DNA from: Chthoniobacterales bacterium
GTDB taxonomy: Bacteria > Verrucomicrobiota > Verrucomicrobiia > Chthoniobacterales > UBA10450
Length of the DNA: 64,000 nucleotides
Assembly: GCA_035274845.1 (NCBI GenBank)
Contig: DATENU010000015.1
Location: 310,001-374,000, forward strand
Reading direction: 5' to 3'
Below the pieces are notes generated by a model. The model was not told the origin of the DNA. It worked only from the letters and a program-made list of their open reading frames with translations, and made no database searches. Made by a program: the position numbers and the translations under genes. Of the stretch, positions 43,452-51,402 are shown one piece after another; position 1 is the first letter of the stretch; every line of letters starts with the position of its first letter.

Positions 43452-44765
43452 ATGAAGTCATTCGTGCTGATTTTGTTATTCGCTCTTTCCGTGCTGCTGG
43501 CGGCTTCACCCGCGTTGGCCCAGGAGCCCCCCCCGTCTCCCTCTCCTGCGCCGTCCGCCTATCCCACTCCTTCCATCGCACCCGGCACCGATCCCGCCAC
43601 GGCAACGCGCGCCTGGCTCGACACCGTTCCGCCGGACAAGCGCCAGAAGTCCGACGCCTACTTCGAAGGCGGCTACTGGCTCATCCTCTGGAATTTCCTG
43701 GTCTCGGCCTCGATCTCGATTTTTCTGCTGGCTTCACGCATCTCGGCGCGAGTGCGCGATTTCGCGGAACGCACCACCCGGTTCAAGTCCATGCAGATCC
43801 TTCTCTATTCGATCCCGATTCTGCTCATCATCTTTCTTCTGAACTTCCCGCTGCACTATTACGAAAGTTTTGTCCGGGAACACGCCTACGGAATGGCGAA
43901 CCAAAATTTCGGCCAGTGGATGAGCGAACAGGTGAAGTTCGTCATTCTGAACCTGATCATAACGAGCCTGCTCCTGATGGGGCTCTACGCTGTTTTTCGC
44001 GTTGCGCCGCGCTCCTGGTGGGTTTGGGGAACCATCGTCGCAATCATTTTCACCGTGCTCGGCATCATGCTTTCGCCGGTCTATATCGAACCGATCTTCA
44101 ACACCTATAAGCCGCTGAACGACCCGACGATCAGCGAGCCGATCCTGGCCATGGCGCGCGCCAACCAGATCCCGGTCACTCAGGTTTTCGAAGTGGATGC
44201 TTCGCGGCAGACCAAACGGGTCAGCGCGAATGTCGCCGGATTCCTCGGGACCACCCGGATCGCGCTCAACGACAACCTACTGAAGCGCTGCACCCTGCCG
44301 GAAATCCGTGAAGTGATGGCCCACGAAATGGGCCATTATATTTTGAACCACAGCTTCAAGCTCGTCATCTACTTCAGCCTGTTCTTCCTTCTCGGGTTCG
44401 TGGCGCTCCGGGCCTTTTTCGCCGTGGCCGTGTATCGGTGGGGCGAAAGATGGGGCGTCCGCGGCATTTCGGACGTCGCCGGTCTTCCGCTCCTCTCCCT
44501 GATTTTCACCACCGTCTTCTTTGTTCTTACTCCGGTAATCAACACTGCGGTCCGGGTGACGGAGCGGGAAGCGGACGCCTTCAGCATCAACACCGCCCGG
44601 GAACCGGATGGGATGGCGCAAGTGGCCCTCAAATTAGGCGAATACCGAAAGCTGGACCCGACTCCGCTCGAGGAATTTGTCTTCTTCGATCATCCCAGCG
44701 GCCGGGCCCGGATCCGGATGGCCATGGATTGGAAAGCCGCCCATTTGCCCGCCGGCGGCGAATAG
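43452..44765 (+). CDS. M48 family (Ste24-like) membrane metalloprotease
   Basis: 437 residues. A signal peptide is followed by a Pro-rich stretch (EPPPSPSPAPSAYPTP), then about six transmembrane segments and the zinc motif HEMGH at 291-295, with the third ligand in EREADAFSI. This is the CaaX protease 1/Ste24 architecture, cutting in or near the membrane. Housekeeping protein quality control is likely. Followed by repeat-rich DNA. Confidence 0.9.
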   Translation: MKSFVLILLFALSVLLAASPALAQEPPPSPSPAPSAYPTPSIAPGTDPATATRAWLDTVPPDKRQKSDAYFEGGYWLILWNFLVSASISIFLLASRISARVRDFAERTTRFKSMQILLYSIPILLIIFLLNFPLHYYESFVREHAYGMANQNFGQWMSEQVKFVILNLIITSLLLMGLYAVFRVAPRSWWVWGTIVAIIFTVLGIMLSPVYIEPIFNTYKPLNDPTISEPILAMARANQIPVTQVFEVDASRQTKRVSANVAGFLGTTRIALNDNLLKRCTLPEIREVMAHEMGHYILNHSFKLVIYFSLFFLLGFVALRAFFAVAVYRWGERWGVRGISDVAGLPLLSLIFTTVFFVLTPVINTAVRVTEREADAFSINTAREPDGMAQVALKLGEYRKLDPTPLEEFVFFDHPSGRARIRMAMDWKAAHLPAGGE

Positions 44766-44793
44766 CCTCGGCTGCGATCTCCGATCGCCTTTC

Positions 44794-44939
44794 TGTAGCG
44801 GCGGTCTCAGACCGTCGCCCCCTTATCCGCCCTTGCAGCGGCGATCTCAGACCGTGGACGCTTTTCCCTTGTAGCGGCGGTCTCAGACCGTCGCCGCTTT
44901 TCTTCATTCGTTTTCGACGGTCCGAGACCGCCGCTACAG
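44794..44939. repeat. TGTAGCGGCGG repeat cluster
   Basis: Three direct copies of TGTAGCGGCGGTCTCAGACC(GT) at 44794, 44835 (variant GCAGCGGCGATCTC) and 44871, closed by an inverted copy GGTCCGAGACCGCCGCTACA ending 44939. TGTAG and CTACA form the outer ends. A 27-mer CTTGACGGC palindrome follows at 44962 and a GGCGGTTTCAAACCGCC hairpin at 45013-45040. Confidence 0.8.
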
Positions 44940-45052
44940 TGTGCATGCAACCCGCCCAAATCTTGACGGCTTTAAGCCGTCAAGATTCGGCATCGCTCCG
45001 GGACAACGACATCGGCGGTTTCAAACCGCCGCTCCCTGGGGTAAGAAAGCTG

Positions 45053-45379
45053 ATGAGAAAGTTGCTTCTGTTTTGCGCGGTAGTTGTCGGTCTGACGAAT
45101 CTCCTTTCCGCGGCGGATGAAAAGCCGGCGATCATTGCGGCGACCAAGAGTTACGTCGCGGCGAACTCGGGGATGACCAAGATAACAGTGACCGTCGAGC
45201 AGGTCGCCGACGATTTCGCCCGGGTTAAAGTGGCGCCAGAAGACCAGGACGCGACCGATCCGGCCTGGGTGTTCTTGAAGAAGAAAGATGGAACATGGAC
45301 CGGCCTTATCCTGGGAACGGGCTTTACGACCGAGGATTACCAGCAACTCGGCATTCCAAACGCGCTCCGCATTCCTTAA
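45053..45379 (+). CDS. Hypothetical secreted protein
   Basis: 108 residues from ATG 45053. Signal peptide MRKLLLFCAVVVGLTNLLSAA; the mature part (KPAIIAATKSYVAANSG, VTVEQVADDFARVKVAPED, WVFLKKKDGTWTGLILGTG) is the pattern of small periplasmic DUF-type proteins with a 'aWvflkK.dG.W..v..Gt' ending. No function can be assigned. The foldback DNA starts right after its stop. Confidence 0.65.
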   Translation: MRKLLLFCAVVVGLTNLLSAADEKPAIIAATKSYVAANSGMTKITVTVEQVADDFARVKVAPEDQDATDPAWVFLKKKDGTWTGLILGTGFTTEDYQQLGIPNALRIP

Positions 45380-45380
45380 G

Positions 45381-45607
45381 AAGATTTTGCCCGCGAATGA
45401 ACGCGAACAGGCGCGAATAGAAGGACAAGGAGCGGCGGTTTACAAACCGCCGGCAGGGAAACCGCGGATTACGCGGATTTCACGGATATTAAGACAAAGC
45501 AGAGTTCTGATTCCCCATCCGAGTCATCCGCGTAATCCGCGGTCGATTGCTGCTGTTTCCGATCTGTTCCATTCGCGCAAATTCGCGTTCATTCGCGGGC
45601 AAATCTT
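45381..45607. repeat. Large nested inverted repeat
   Basis: Outer arms: 45381-45418 (AAGATTTTGCCCGCGAATGA, then ACGCGAA...CGCGAAT) and 45571-45607 (ATTCGCG...TTCGCGT, then TCATTCGCGGGCAAATCTT). Inner arms: ACCGCGGATTACGCGGAT at 45461 and its perfect inverse at 45526-45543. Between the left arms lies an AAGGAGCGGCGG hairpin (45427-45452). The whole 227-bp gap folds as one branched foldback. A single ACCGCGGATTACGCGGAT also occurs at 51001. Confidence 0.85.
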
Positions 45608-45653
45608 CCTTCAGTTTGCGCGCCGGGCCGAGCCGCTTTATCGGTTTCGCTCT

Positions 45654-47774
45654 ATGAAACGCTCTTTGTCGATCTTCGCCGCCGCCTCACTCCTGACCAC
45701 GCTGCTTTTCGCGGCCGAAGAGAAGATCGCTTATCCGCAGCCGCCGAAGAGCGACCAATCCGACGATTATTTTGGCACCAAGGTGGCCGATCCTTACCGG
45801 GACCTGGAAAACCTGGACTCGGAGTCGACCAGGAAATGGATCGAGGCCGAGAACAAGCTCACTTTCGATTACCTCGCCGCCATCCCGGAACGGAAGAAAA
45901 TCAACGACAAAATGACGGCGCTCTGGAACTACGAAAAGTTCACCGTGCCGTATCACGAAGGCGGCCGCTATTTCTTTTCCAAGAACACCGGCCTGCAAAA
46001 CCAGAACGTCGTTTATACCAGCGACAAGCTGCCCGGCGAAGGAAAAGTCCTGATCGATCCCAATACCCTCTCGGCCGACGGCACCGTGGCGCTGAGCGGG
46101 ACCGACGTCACCGATGACGGCAAGCTGATGGCCTACGGAATCGCGGTGGCCGGCTCCGACTGGCAGGAATGGAAAGTCCGCGACATCGAGACGGGCAAAG
46201 ACCTGAGCGACGACGTCCAGTGGGTGAAGTTTTCGACGGCCTCGTGGAAAAAGGACGGGAGCGGATTCTTTTACAGTCGCTACGACACCCCGGCCTCCGC
46301 GGAGCAGCTCAAGCAGGCGAACTATTTTCACAAAGTTTATTTCCACAAGCTCGGGACGGGGCAATCCGAAGACCAGCTGGTTTACGAGCGAAAGGACCAC
46401 AAGGATTGGAACTTCAACGGCACGGTGACCGAAGACGGCCGGTTCCTCATCATCCACGTCTCGCAAGGGACCGATTCGAAGAACCGCATCTTTTACAAGG
46501 ACCTCCAGAAACCGGACGCGGCCGTGATCGAGCTCCTGAACAAACAGGACGCCGCTTACAGCTTTCTCGGTTGCGACGGCAACCACTTCTGGTTCAAGAC
46601 GGACCTGGCCGCGCCCAAAGGCCGGATCGTGGCGATCGACATCACCAAGCCGGACGAAATCGCGACGGTGGTGCCAGAAGCGGCCGACAAGCTCGAGGAC
46701 GTGGAGGTAGTCGGCGATCGTTTCATCGCCAGCTACCTCAAGGACGCGCATTCGACAGTCCGGCTTTTCGGTCTTGCCGGAAAGCCGGAAGGCGAGATCA
46801 AGCTCCCCGGGCTCGGCACCGCGAGCGGTTTCCATGGGAAGCGCAAAGACACCGAGACTTTTTATTCCTACGTCAGCTTCACTGAGCCCACGACGATTTA
46901 TCGTTACGACCTGAAGAGCGGCCAGAGCACGGCGCTTTTCCGGCCAAAGGTCGATTTCAAATCGGACGAGTTCACGACCGAGCAGGTTTTCTATTCGAGC
47001 AAGGACGGGACGAAGGTGCCGCTGTTCATCACCTACAGGAAAGGGCTCGAGAAAAACGGGAACAATCCCACGATGCTTTACGGCTACGGCGGGTTCGATG
47101 TTTCGATTACGCCTTCCTTTTCACCTGGCGTCGCGACCTGGCTGCAAATGGGTGGCGTTTATGCGGTGGCGATCCTGCGCGGCGGTGGGGAGTATGGCCA
47201 GGAATGGCATCTCGCCGGGACCAAGTTGCGCAAGCAAAACGTGTTCGACGACTTCATCGCGGCAGGCGAATGGCTGATCTCCAACAAGTACACTTCCACT
47301 TCGAAACTTGCGATCAGCGGACGGAGCAACGGCGGACTGCTTATCGGCGCGGTCCTGAATCAGCGGCCCGATCTTTGGGGCGCCGCCCTGCCGGGAGTCG
47401 GCGTAATGGACATGCTGCGCTTTCAGAAGTTCACGATCGGTTGGGCCTGGAAATCCGATTACGGATCGTCCGAGAACGCGGAAGAATTCGCGGCCATCTA
47501 CAAATATTCCCCGCTCCACAACATCAAGCCCGGCACGAAATATCCCCCCACCCTCGTCACCACGGCCGACCACGACGATCGCGTTTTCCCGGGGCACAGC
47601 TTCAAGTACGCGGCTGCTTTGCAAGCCGCCCAGGCCGGCCCCGCGCCGGTCTTGATTCGGATCGAAACCAGGGCTGGCCACGGCGCCGGAAAACCGACGA
47701 GCAAGATCATCGAGGAGACCACCGACCAATGGGCCTTCCTCGCGAAAAGCCTCGGCATGAAGCTGCCCTGGTAG
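45654..47774 (+). CDS. Prolyl oligopeptidase family serine peptidase (S9A)
   Basis: 706 residues from ATG 45654 with a signal peptide (MKRSLSIFAAASLLTTLLFAA). YPQPPKSDQSDDYFGTKVADPYRDLE is the typical N-terminus, then a seven-bladed propeller, and the alpha/beta hydrolase domain with the nucleophile S558 in GRSNGG, Asp in DHDDRVF and His in RAGHGAGK. It cuts short proline-containing peptides, here in the periplasm. Full length and intact. Confidence 0.95.
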   Translation: MKRSLSIFAAASLLTTLLFAAEEKIAYPQPPKSDQSDDYFGTKVADPYRDLENLDSESTRKWIEAENKLTFDYLAAIPERKKINDKMTALWNYEKFTVPYHEGGRYFFSKNTGLQNQNVVYTSDKLPGEGKVLIDPNTLSADGTVALSGTDVTDDGKLMAYGIAVAGSDWQEWKVRDIETGKDLSDDVQWVKFSTASWKKDGSGFFYSRYDTPASAEQLKQANYFHKVYFHKLGTGQSEDQLVYERKDHKDWNFNGTVTEDGRFLIIHVSQGTDSKNRIFYKDLQKPDAAVIELLNKQDAAYSFLGCDGNHFWFKTDLAAPKGRIVAIDITKPDEIATVVPEAADKLEDVEVVGDRFIASYLKDAHSTVRLFGLAGKPEGEIKLPGLGTASGFHGKRKDTETFYSYVSFTEPTTIYRYDLKSGQSTALFRPKVDFKSDEFTTEQVFYSSKDGTKVPLFITYRKGLEKNGNNPTMLYGYGGFDVSITPSFSPGVATWLQMGGVYAVAILRGGGEYGQEWHLAGTKLRKQNVFDDFIAAGEWLISNKYTSTSKLAISGRSNGGLLIGAVLNQRPDLWGAALPGVGVMDMLRFQKFTIGWAWKSDYGSSENAEEFAAIYKYSPLHNIKPGTKYPPTLVTTADHDDRVFPGHSFKYAAALQAAQAGPAPVLIRIETRAGHGAGKPTSKIIEETTDQWAFLAKSLGMKLPW

Positions 47775-47891
47775 GGACGCCGCGCTGCGGCGTCCGAGCG
47801 ACCTTATGGCGATCCCACAAACGCGGGACCGTCGCCACCCCTAGAGCAATTCTATCTTCTCAATCTTGACGGCTTTAAGCCGTCAAGATTC
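47772..47891. repeat. Palindromes downstream of the prolyl oligopeptidase
   Basis: A GTAGGGACGCCGCGCTGCGG palindrome (with CGTCC) starts at the POP stop codon, and a CTTGACGGC 27-mer lies at 47865-47891. The first is of the same type as 3141-3168, where GTAGGGACGGCGCGCTGCGC occurs. Confidence 0.7.
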
Positions 47892-47955
47892 AGCCCCCGA
47901 ACGTCGTTGCAAATTGGCTTTCCCGGAAAAACCCGCGCCGTTATCCTCCGCTCCC

Positions 47956-48495
47956 ATGAACCGTAGATTAGCAAACATTTGGGCTCTCCTTTGCCTTGCC
48001 GCGTTAGTTCAGCCGCTCGCGGCAAGCGCGCAGACGCCGAAAGTTGAAACGATCGCCGAAGCGGCCATGAAAGCTGACGCGGCCAACTTCAAAGGCAACA
48101 TCCAGGATGCCGAACTTTCCGAGGACGAGCACCCGAAAGCGCCGCTGTTCAAGCGATATGGAACGCGGACATTCGCGACTTTTCAGAAACACCCTGAGCT
48201 GGTCGCCTCTCTCAAGAAACTGAATCCGAAGTTCGATCCCCACACCATGGCAACCTCGGGCCTGAGCCAGATCGCTACGTTCGAGGGCAGGACCGTGCTG
48301 CTGCTGAACGGCTGTTTCCCGCACAACTGCGGCGGAACCCAGCAGGTGGTCGCGTTCGAGCCGGCGACGAAGAAAGTTTATCTCCTTCAACCGACCAACC
48401 TCGGCCCCGATACCGAACCTTCCGGAAAATTCTACCTCTACGGCGACCCCGATGCCTCCATGCGCGCCGCGATATTCAAGGCCTATCCGGACTAA
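47956..48495 (+). CDS. Ivy-like (inhibitor of vertebrate lysozyme) secreted protein
   Basis: 179 residues from ATG 47956 with a signal peptide ending AASAQ. The loop GCFPHNCGG corresponds to the Ivy-family CKPHxC loop, whose His reaches into the lysozyme active site; the Lys is Phe here. The sequence after it, QQVVAFEPATKKVYLLQP, also follows the family pattern. Would protect peptidoglycan from host, phage or rival lysozyme. Family call moderately sure. Confidence 0.7.
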   Translation: MNRRLANIWALLCLAALVQPLAASAQTPKVETIAEAAMKADAANFKGNIQDAELSEDEHPKAPLFKRYGTRTFATFQKHPELVASLKKLNPKFDPHTMATSGLSQIATFEGRTVLLLNGCFPHNCGGTQQVVAFEPATKKVYLLQPTNLGPDTEPSGKFYLYGDPDASMRAAIFKAYPD

Positions 48496-48601
48496 TGGGC
48501 AGACATTGCGTTCCGCCCGGTAGTAGAGGACAACGAATCGTGGTAGATGCAAGAAATCAACGCCTTCAAAGACGAATAACGTCTAATTCTCGTTAGGTCT
48601 G

Positions 48602-48979
48602 ATGAACTTCTATGATGTCACCGTCCAGCTGGTCGACTCATCAGTCGACGAGAGCGGGCCGGGAGGTGAGATCGCAGCAGACAAGCTCGTCGAAGCGTTC
48701 CACAAATTCCCCTTTGCCGAAGAGGTCGCAAGAGGACTTGCGATGGAGGATGGCGTCACCTTTCCGACAATTATATTTAAGAGACAGAGCGACGCCGAAG
48801 AAATCGCTATTTGGACCGAAAATGCGGACCGGTTTGACCTGTGCTTCGTTCATGGTGGGAAGAAGAGGTTCCTCAATAATCAGTCAAAGGACGAAGTTGA
48901 GACGATCTTGTGTCGTTTCGCGACGGAATCGGTCCTTGCCATTCAGCCACGCAGCTTTTGGTCGCGCCTGTTCCGATGA
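48602..48979 (+). CDS. Cassette-like hypothetical protein
   Basis: 125 residues, acidic, cytoplasmic, beginning MNFYDVTVQLVDSSVDESG. The central WTENADRFDLCFVHGGKKRFLNN is followed by a short helical end and RSFWSRLF. No family is recognised. GTTAGGT lies directly before the start, and a full attC-like site follows within one base of the stop, so the gene sits exactly as in an integron cassette. Confidence 0.6.
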   Translation: MNFYDVTVQLVDSSVDESGPGGEIAADKLVEAFHKFPFAEEVARGLAMEDGVTFPTIIFKRQSDAEEIAIWTENADRFDLCFVHGGKKRFLNNQSKDEVETILCRFATESVLAIQPRSFWSRLFR

Positions 48980-49110
48980 GGCCTAACCACGCGATGCGGC
49001 GAACCGCGAGCAAGCCTGCGACTGACATTTTGCGTGTTCGCCATCGACGCTTCCGCTTCGTGGCAGGTTGCAGTGGGCTCGCGGCCGCTGATCTTGAGTC
49101 TCGTTAGGCC
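48980..49110. other. attC-like recombination site 1
   Basis: 131 bp bounded by GGCCTAAC and GTTAGGCC, an 8-bp perfect inverted pair. Inside, GCGGCGAACCGCGAGC at the left pairs, with a short bulge, with GCTCGCGGCCGC at the right, and further complementary bases (CCTGC with GCAGG) follow. Size, R''/R' boxes and the imperfect palindrome are those of integron attC sites. No integrase gene is in the window. Confidence 0.7.
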
Positions 49111-49111
49111 C

Positions 49112-49648
49112 ATGCGCAATCTGTCGGCACTCAAATGGCCCATAATGATTTGCGTAGTGGCGGCAGGCGCTGGGGCGTGGCTCATCTTCTCACTGCTTCC
49201 CGGGACAGGTATTTCATTGGTCATTCCTGACGACAGCGCGTTCACCATTACCAAAACCGGCCGATACACTCTCTGGAGCCAGGTCGAGTCGTCGTTTCAA
49301 GGCAAGTTGATGACATTCCCTACGGGTTTGCCACCAGGCGTGACCATAGCGGTGACAAAGCCAGACGGCTCGATTGTCTCGCTGGAAAGTCAGTGGCCGA
49401 CCACGCACAAGGAGACGGGCGGCGGAGCTTTTCAGGTGGCGATCGGCACGATTACGTTCGATTCGCCGGGCTCTTATCACCTCACGACGCAGGGCCTCCA
49501 GGAGAAGCGAGCGCTATATCTCGACCAGTCTGATATGCGATATTTCTTCCTGAAGGTCCTTTTGGCGATGCTTATTCCAGCCGTAATCGTCGGCTGTCTA
49601 ATTTGGGGCATTCTGATATTCTTTCTCCGGCGTCACAAACCGGCCTAA
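49112..49648 (+). CDS. Cassette-like membrane protein of unknown function
   Basis: 178 residues from ATG 49112, two bases after attC-like site 1. Hydrophobic segments at ~10-30 and ~150-172 hold an extracytoplasmic beta-rich domain between them (FTITKTGRYTLWSQVESSF, PPGVTIAVTKPDGSIVSLES, ITFDSPGSYHLTTQG). The stop codon is inside the GGCCTAAC box of the second site. Unknown role; layout is typical for a gene cassette. Confidence 0.65.
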   Translation: MRNLSALKWPIMICVVAAGAGAWLIFSLLPGTGISLVIPDDSAFTITKTGRYTLWSQVESSFQGKLMTFPTGLPPGVTIAVTKPDGSIVSLESQWPTTHKETGGGAFQVAIGTITFDSPGSYHLTTQGLQEKRALYLDQSDMRYFFLKVLLAMLIPAVIVGCLIWGILIFFLRRHKPA

Positions 49649-49764
49649 CCATGCGACGGAGCGAACGGCGGACCGCTGTGCGGTCCATTTTTAAGATGGT
49701 TTCCACACAAACATTCCGAGCGACGAGCGCCCATGTCCGCCGTCCCTAATCTTTTTCTCGTTAA
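49642..49764. other. attC-like recombination site 2
   Basis: It starts GGCCTAACCATGCG and ends CTCGTTAAA. ACGGCGGAC on the left pairs with GTCCGCCGT on the right, and GGACCGC-TGT-GCGGTCC forms an inner hairpin. The right box is GTTAAAT instead of GTTAGGC. The ATG of the next gene overlaps the box. Confidence 0.65.
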
Positions 49765-50304
49765 ATGTTCCAGTCATTGCGCGCTGATGTTGACGGCGAA
49801 TCGTGGAAGTCATTCCTCACCGTCTTTTTTGGGACGTGGCTGGCCGTCTGGTTCTATGCGGCCGTGCACAATCAGTACCTGATTCGCATCGCGCCGGAGC
49901 ATTTCACGGTCTGGCATTACAGGATGCCGTTCACCCAGGATTACACGCTTCTCGGCATTCTCTATGCAGGCGGAGCGTCGGTTTCGCCGGGCGGAATTCT
50001 GGGCGCACTTCTTTATGTTGCGGGCAGACTGTTCGACCGCCCGCGAGTCCCGGTGCGTAAGCTAATCCTGAGCACGGCATGGGTGTGGCTCGCTGTCGAG
50101 GTCTGCGCCCTCGCCAGCGGATTGGTGGTCTGGCGCACCGGCCGGCCGCTCTATCCGGAGGATCTCTATCCGGCGAACTCGCTGGGCCTGTTGATCACGC
50201 AGACGATCCAGATTACTGCCTATTCCACAGGCGCATTGTTTTCCATCGGATTGCTTTTCTTGACCTGGCGCGCCCGCAAACATTTGAGCCGGGCAAGGCA
50301 ATGA
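49765..50304 (+). CDS. Multi-span membrane protein of unknown function
   Basis: 179 residues with about four hydrophobic spans (FLTVFFGTWLAVWFYAAV, LLGILYAGGASVSPGGILGALLYVAGRLF, LILSTAWVWLAVEVCALASG, GLLITQTIQITAYSTGALFSIGLLFL). A DYTLLGILY stretch and periplasmic aromatic loops suggest a small transporter-like or sensor membrane domain, but no family is recognised. It starts directly after attC-like site 2; no site follows its stop, so the cluster may end here. Confidence 0.65.
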   Translation: MFQSLRADVDGESWKSFLTVFFGTWLAVWFYAAVHNQYLIRIAPEHFTVWHYRMPFTQDYTLLGILYAGGASVSPGGILGALLYVAGRLFDRPRVPVRKLILSTAWVWLAVEVCALASGLVVWRTGRPLYPEDLYPANSLGLLITQTIQITAYSTGALFSIGLLFLTWRARKHLSRARQ

Positions 50305-50361
50305 ATGAAAGCTGCTGGAGTCGCTAATCTGGTGTCCCATTGAACAGCTGAGAGGTAACAG

Positions 50362-50562
50362 ATGCTGGACCTTGTGGAAATAATTGCAGCGATCGGCGAG
50401 CTCTTTGCCTCCTGGCGATTTTGTCTTTGCTGCGGCAACGCTGCTGGTCTCATTGCTCTCGTTTATTGGTGGATGCCAGATCCCTGGCGCCTCATGATTT
50501 CTATTCCCATCGCGGTCATCGCTGCCACGATCTGGATTTTGTGGGAGCGACGCGGATGGTGA
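50362..50562 (+). CDS. Small two-span membrane protein
   Basis: 66 residues: one segment near 20-36 (FCLCCGNAAGLIALVYWW), one near 44-60 (MISIPIAVIAATIWILWE), WERRGW end. Small proteins ending in 'aa.iWe.R' with two spans are often seen in soil genomes as short cassette-type genes. It overlaps the DUF1801 start by 7 nt. Confidence 0.6.
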   Translation: MLDLVEIIAAIGELFASWRFCLCCGNAAGLIALVYWWMPDPWRLMISIPIAVIAATIWILWERRGW

Positions 50563-50987
50563 CTCGATCTGGCAGCCGGGTGCGGCAGAAAAGCCGGCCT
50601 GAACATGATGACCCCGAAGCTGTCACAACGTTCCTGGATGCGCTTAAGCATCCGATAAAGCCGGTTCTGCACGCGGTGAGAGCGGCGATTTTGAGCGCGG
50701 ACAAGGCGATTACGGAAGGGATCAAGTGGAATACGGCGAGCTTCTATCTCCACGGATGGTTCGCGACCATCAATGTGCGGGCCAAAGCCGGCGTGCAGAT
50801 CATTTTGCATCACGGCGCGAAGATCCGAGCCGGCGGCAGTTTGACGGAAACGATCAAGGACCCGTCGCGTTTGCTGGAGTGGCTCGGGAAGGATCGCGCG
50901 TCAGTGACATTTGCCGATGCCGAGGATTTCCAGAAGAAGCGGGCGGCATTCGTCAAGATCATCAAGCGGTGGGCAGCGCAGCTCTAA
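50556..50987 (+). CDS. DUF1801 domain protein
   Basis: 143 residues from ATG 50556, coupled to the small membrane gene. A basic leader (TRSGSRVRQKSRPEHDD) is followed by FLDALKHPIKPVLHAVRAAILSADKAITEGIKWNTASFYLHGWFATINVRAKAGVQIILHHG, the DUF1801 signature. A second copy of the family lies at 42275, but the two are not close paralogues. Confidence 0.8.
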   Translation: MVTRSGSRVRQKSRPEHDDPEAVTTFLDALKHPIKPVLHAVRAAILSADKAITEGIKWNTASFYLHGWFATINVRAKAGVQIILHHGAKIRAGGSLTETIKDPSRLLEWLGKDRASVTFADAEDFQKKRAAFVKIIKRWAAQL

Positions 50988-51134
50988 AAAGAATTTGAGA
51001 CCGCGGATTACGCGGATGGCACGGATGCGGAGGTTGAGTTGCCGATCGAAGCGATCGGGGATCAACAACACGAAGCGCATTGACCCTGAGAATCGAATGT
51101 GATTTCATGACCGCTCATTCAAAAAGGAGGCTGT

Positions 51135-51348
51135 ATGGCGCATCACTACACTGATTACGACGGCTCCTTTTTTCGAGCGCACTAGCAAACGCCGTCGAGG
51201 ATTCCCGTCTGAAACAAACGTCAAACGGGGCGTCCGCGTCGTTCACGGGGACAAACATCTGTCGGAAAAGCTCGGTCGCAACGACCCATGTCCTTGCGGT
51301 TCCGCGCGCAAGTTCAAGCTGTGCTGCATGCAGTCGGGCTTTTTTTGA
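51135..51348 (+). pseudogene. SEC-C zinc-ribbon protein, frame broken at a T6 run
   Basis: After a strong ribosome-binding site (AAAAAGGAGG, 5 nt before ATG), [13 protein letters not shown] is read until TAG at 51183. If one T of the run at 51168-51173 is skipped, the frame continues for 70 residues and ends with [19 protein letters not shown], an intact SEC-C metal-binding motif as found at the SecA tail, then MQSGFF. So the gene is one base out of frame: mutation, assembly error in a homopolymer, or slippage. Confidence 0.7.
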
Positions 51349-51402
51349 CGGCTCCGATCGTGACTGCTTTTTTCAGAGAGTAACCTTCTTGTCGTCCCGC
51401 AA

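Noticed and set aside
45687-46835. 382-residue minus-strand frame over the prolyl oligopeptidase
   Set aside because: Antisense shadow of an intact S9A peptidase; lacks any motif.
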